From NCBI GenBank assembly GCA_946478775.1, contig CAMLDR010000206.1, positions 1 through 6,837 of the forward strand: a DNA stretch of 6,837 bases, in the 5' to 3' direction. Under the pieces are notes generated by a model. That model worked only from the letters and a program-made list of their open reading frames with translations. It was not told the DNA's origin and made no database searches. Made by a program: the position numbers and the translations under genes. Of the stretch, positions 5,674 through 6,837 are shown piece by piece. How positions within the stretch are numbered: position 1 is the stretch's first letter; each line of letters starts with the position of its first letter. Source of the stretch: an uncultured Flavobacteriales bacterium (GTDB taxonomy: Bacteria; Bacteroidota; Bacteroidia; Flavobacteriales; Crocinitomicaceae).

Positions 5674-6384
5674 TTAGTCGTTGTTTAAACCAATTAATCT
5701 TAAAAGGTAATAAATCATGGTTACAATTGCTCCAAGTGCAGCAACAACATAGGTTGAAGCGGCCAGGTTCAGTGCTTTTTTGGAGCGTTCGTATTCGTCT
5801 CGGGTTGCTGTCCCGGAATGTTCGATCCAGTTCAGTGCTCTTTTGGAAGCATCAAACTCTACCGGCAGCGTTACCAGACTGAATAATGCAATCACACCGT
5901 AAGCGGATACAATTGCCCAAAGCACCCATTTGATTGGGAACGATTCAAAAAGTACGGCCCCTCCAATAAAAGTAATCATCATCAGGATGTTTAAGAACAA
6001 GCCTGAAGCATGTTGCAGGGGAACCAGTTTGGAACGCCATTGCAAGGGTGCGTATGCTTTCGCATGTTGAACGGCGTGTCCGCATTCATGCGCTGCAATT
6101 GCTGCAGAGGCTGCGTTGGTCCCGTGATAGACTTCTTCCGAAAGGTTTACGGTTTTATCCGCCGGATTGTAATGGTCGGTTAATTGTCCGGGTATACAGG
6201 TTACCCGTACGTCGTAAATGTTGTAATCGTGAAGCATGCGTTCTGCCACTTCGCGACCGCTTAAACGACTTTGAGAGGGAATTTTGCTGAATTCCTGAAA
6301 TTTGCTTCTTAAGCGCCAGCTCACCATTAGTCCAATTCCCATAAAGACTAAACCAATGAGCATCGCAGGTCCAAAAGGTATCAT
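5674..6384 (-). CDS. Membrane zinc metallopeptidase, YugP family (Zn_peptidase_2)
   Basis: Integral membrane protein of 236 residues. The zinc-binding HExxH motif appears as AAHECGHAVQHA (97-108) with H99, E100 and H103; the downstream LPVEFDASKRAL (173-184) supplies the probable third metal ligand, E177, in the family's conserved VEFDAS block. Upstream, SGREVAERML (42-51) and DHYNPADKTVNLSEEVY (70-86) are also typical of the family. Four hydrophobic segments are visible: about 5-24, 128-147, 151-172 and 210-230, so the active site lies in the loop between the first two. Length is normal (about 225-240). The family is widespread and thought to act in membrane protein quality control or processing, but its substrates are generally unknown. 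ATG at 6384 follows a perfect -7 element. Confidence 0.92.
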   Translation of the reverse strand: MIPFGPAMLIGLVFMGIGLMVSWRLRSKFQEFSKIPSQSRLSGREVAERMLHDYNIYDVRVTCIPGQLTDHYNPADKTVNLSEEVYHGTNAASAAIAAHECGHAVQHAKAYAPLQWRSKLVPLQHASGLFLNILMMITFIGGAVLFESFPIKWVLWAIVSAYGVIALFSLVTLPVEFDASKRALNWIEHSGTATRDEYERSKKALNLAASTYVVAALGAIVTMIYYLLRLIGLNND

Positions 6385-6401
6385 CGATTTTGTATTTTCC
6401 T

Positions 6402-6409
6402 CAAAGTTA
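6402..6409 (-). promoter_or_regulatory. -7 element TAACTTTG for the metallopeptidase gene
   Basis: TAACTTTG on the - strand matches TAnnTTTG exactly, 17 bases before the ATG at 6384. No TTG lies at the usual -33 distance, so the assignment rests on the -7 element and its position. Confidence 0.5.
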
Positions 6410-6558
6410 AGGAAGAAGGGAGGGATTTTGCCTGAATTTTAGCAGGTTTTAAGTTAAAGAATGTTATGTGAAAAGTCAGTCTCTGCTTCCAAATAAAATC
6501 CGTATACTTTCCCGAAGAATTGTCTTGCTGCTGCTTATTTTGCAGCTGTGTCGAAGCG

Positions 6559-6573
6559 ATAATCGTCGATTAT
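6559..6573. repeat. 15-bp perfect dyad ATAATCG-T-CGATTAT
   Basis: Two 7-base arms are exact reverse complements around the single central T6566. It starts 13 bases downstream of the folE stop codon. As an RNA hairpin it could keep only 6 bp with a 3-base loop and has no T run, so it is either a weak 3' structure or a protein-binding dyad. Confidence 0.4.
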
Positions 6574-6586
6574 TGATTATTCATAG

Positions 6587-6837
6587 TTAATGCAATTTAG
6601 CCTGTACTAAATTAATAAACTCTTTTCTGGTTGAATCGTTACTTAAGAACAACCCGGTAAATGCACTGGAAGTAGTTACTGAATTCTGCTTTTGAACACC
6701 GCGCATCTGCATGCACATATGCTGACATTCCAACACAACGGCTACTCCTTTTGGTTTCAATGTTTGCTGAATACAATCACGGATTTCGATGGTCAAACGC
6801 TCCTGTACCTGCAATCTGCGCGCGTACATATCTACAA
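6587..6837 (-). CDS. folE: GTP cyclohydrolase I, C-terminal part (N-terminus outside the window)
   Basis: Enzyme that converts GTP to 7,8-dihydroneopterin triphosphate and formate, the first step of folate/pterin synthesis (in some bacteria also feeding queuosine). Only about the last 83 residues are present; the frame stays open to the window edge, reading [15 protein letters not shown]. The family's C-terminal signature is clear: [18 protein letters not shown], where His and Cys of HMC correspond to the active-site H179 and zinc ligand C181 of the E. coli enzyme and the Arg of MRG to R185. [12 protein letters not shown] and RKEFINLV complete the family pattern. The ATG at 6829 is internal, not the true start. 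The stop (TAA) is at 6587-6589. Confidence 0.95.
   Translation of the reverse strand, partial: VDMYARRLQVQERLTIEIRDCIQQTLKPKGVAVVLECQHMCMQMRGVQKQNSVTTSSAFTGLFLSNDSTRKEFINLVQAKLH

Larger units (their letters stand above)
6385..6586. other. 202-bp intergenic region between folE and the metallopeptidase gene
   Basis: No coding frame of useful length is present. It contains the metallopeptidase -7 element near the left end, short weak hairpins (CCTG/CAGG at 6431-6446 and GCTGC/GCAGC around 6529-6546), and a 15-bp odd palindrome next to the folE stop. No clear T-run terminator for folE is visible. Confidence 0.5.

Overview
The window looks like chromosomal backbone of a Bacteroidota, most likely of the order Flavobacteriales (a Fluviicola/Crocinitomicaceae-like bacterium would fit; the rank is an inference from gene content and style). 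The evidence is: perfect copies of the Bacteroidota promoter -7 element TAnnTTTG just upstream of several genes, almost no Shine-Dalgarno sequences, moderate GC with AT-rich gaps, a lipoprotein with an acidic pair after its cysteine, a bacterial GH3-family enzyme, and the interspersed CTTCGACTTCGCTCAG repeat that is common in this phylum.

Layout, left to right. The 3' part of the RNase P RNA gene (rnpB, + strand) opens the window and runs tail to tail into a small two-helix membrane protein of unknown function (- strand), whose stop codon lies inside the 3' end of rnpB. Next comes a lipoprotein resembling the periplasmic iron/solute-binding proteins of ABC importers (- strand), divergent from a HEAT-repeat protein (+ strand) across a 50-bp gap with back-to-back -7 elements. 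The HEAT gene overlaps tail to tail by 9 bp with a deoxynucleoside kinase (- strand). A 224-bp gap follows, holding a long inverted repeat with a third degenerate copy in its loop. Then come a secreted beta-propeller-like protein and a complete GH3-family adenylating enzyme, which overlap by 8 bp and are transcribed as a pair (- strand). Upstream of GH3 is a strong GC-rich terminator, then an easily missed 46-residue His-rich single-helix membrane protein with its own promoter, then a membrane zinc metallopeptidase of the YugP type. After a 202-bp gap the window ends in the C-terminal third of GTP cyclohydrolase I (folE).

Functionally this is mostly housekeeping: tRNA 5' maturation (rnpB), nucleoside salvage (dNK), tetrahydrofolate/pterin synthesis (folE) and membrane proteolysis (YugP-like). 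The least understood parts are the coupled GH3/propeller gene pair, the His-rich microprotein, and the orphan binding lipoprotein. I see no CRISPR array, transposase, integrase, tRNA, phage gene or defence system. I found no convincing new multi-gene system; the GH3 pair and the microprotein are the best candidates for new biology.
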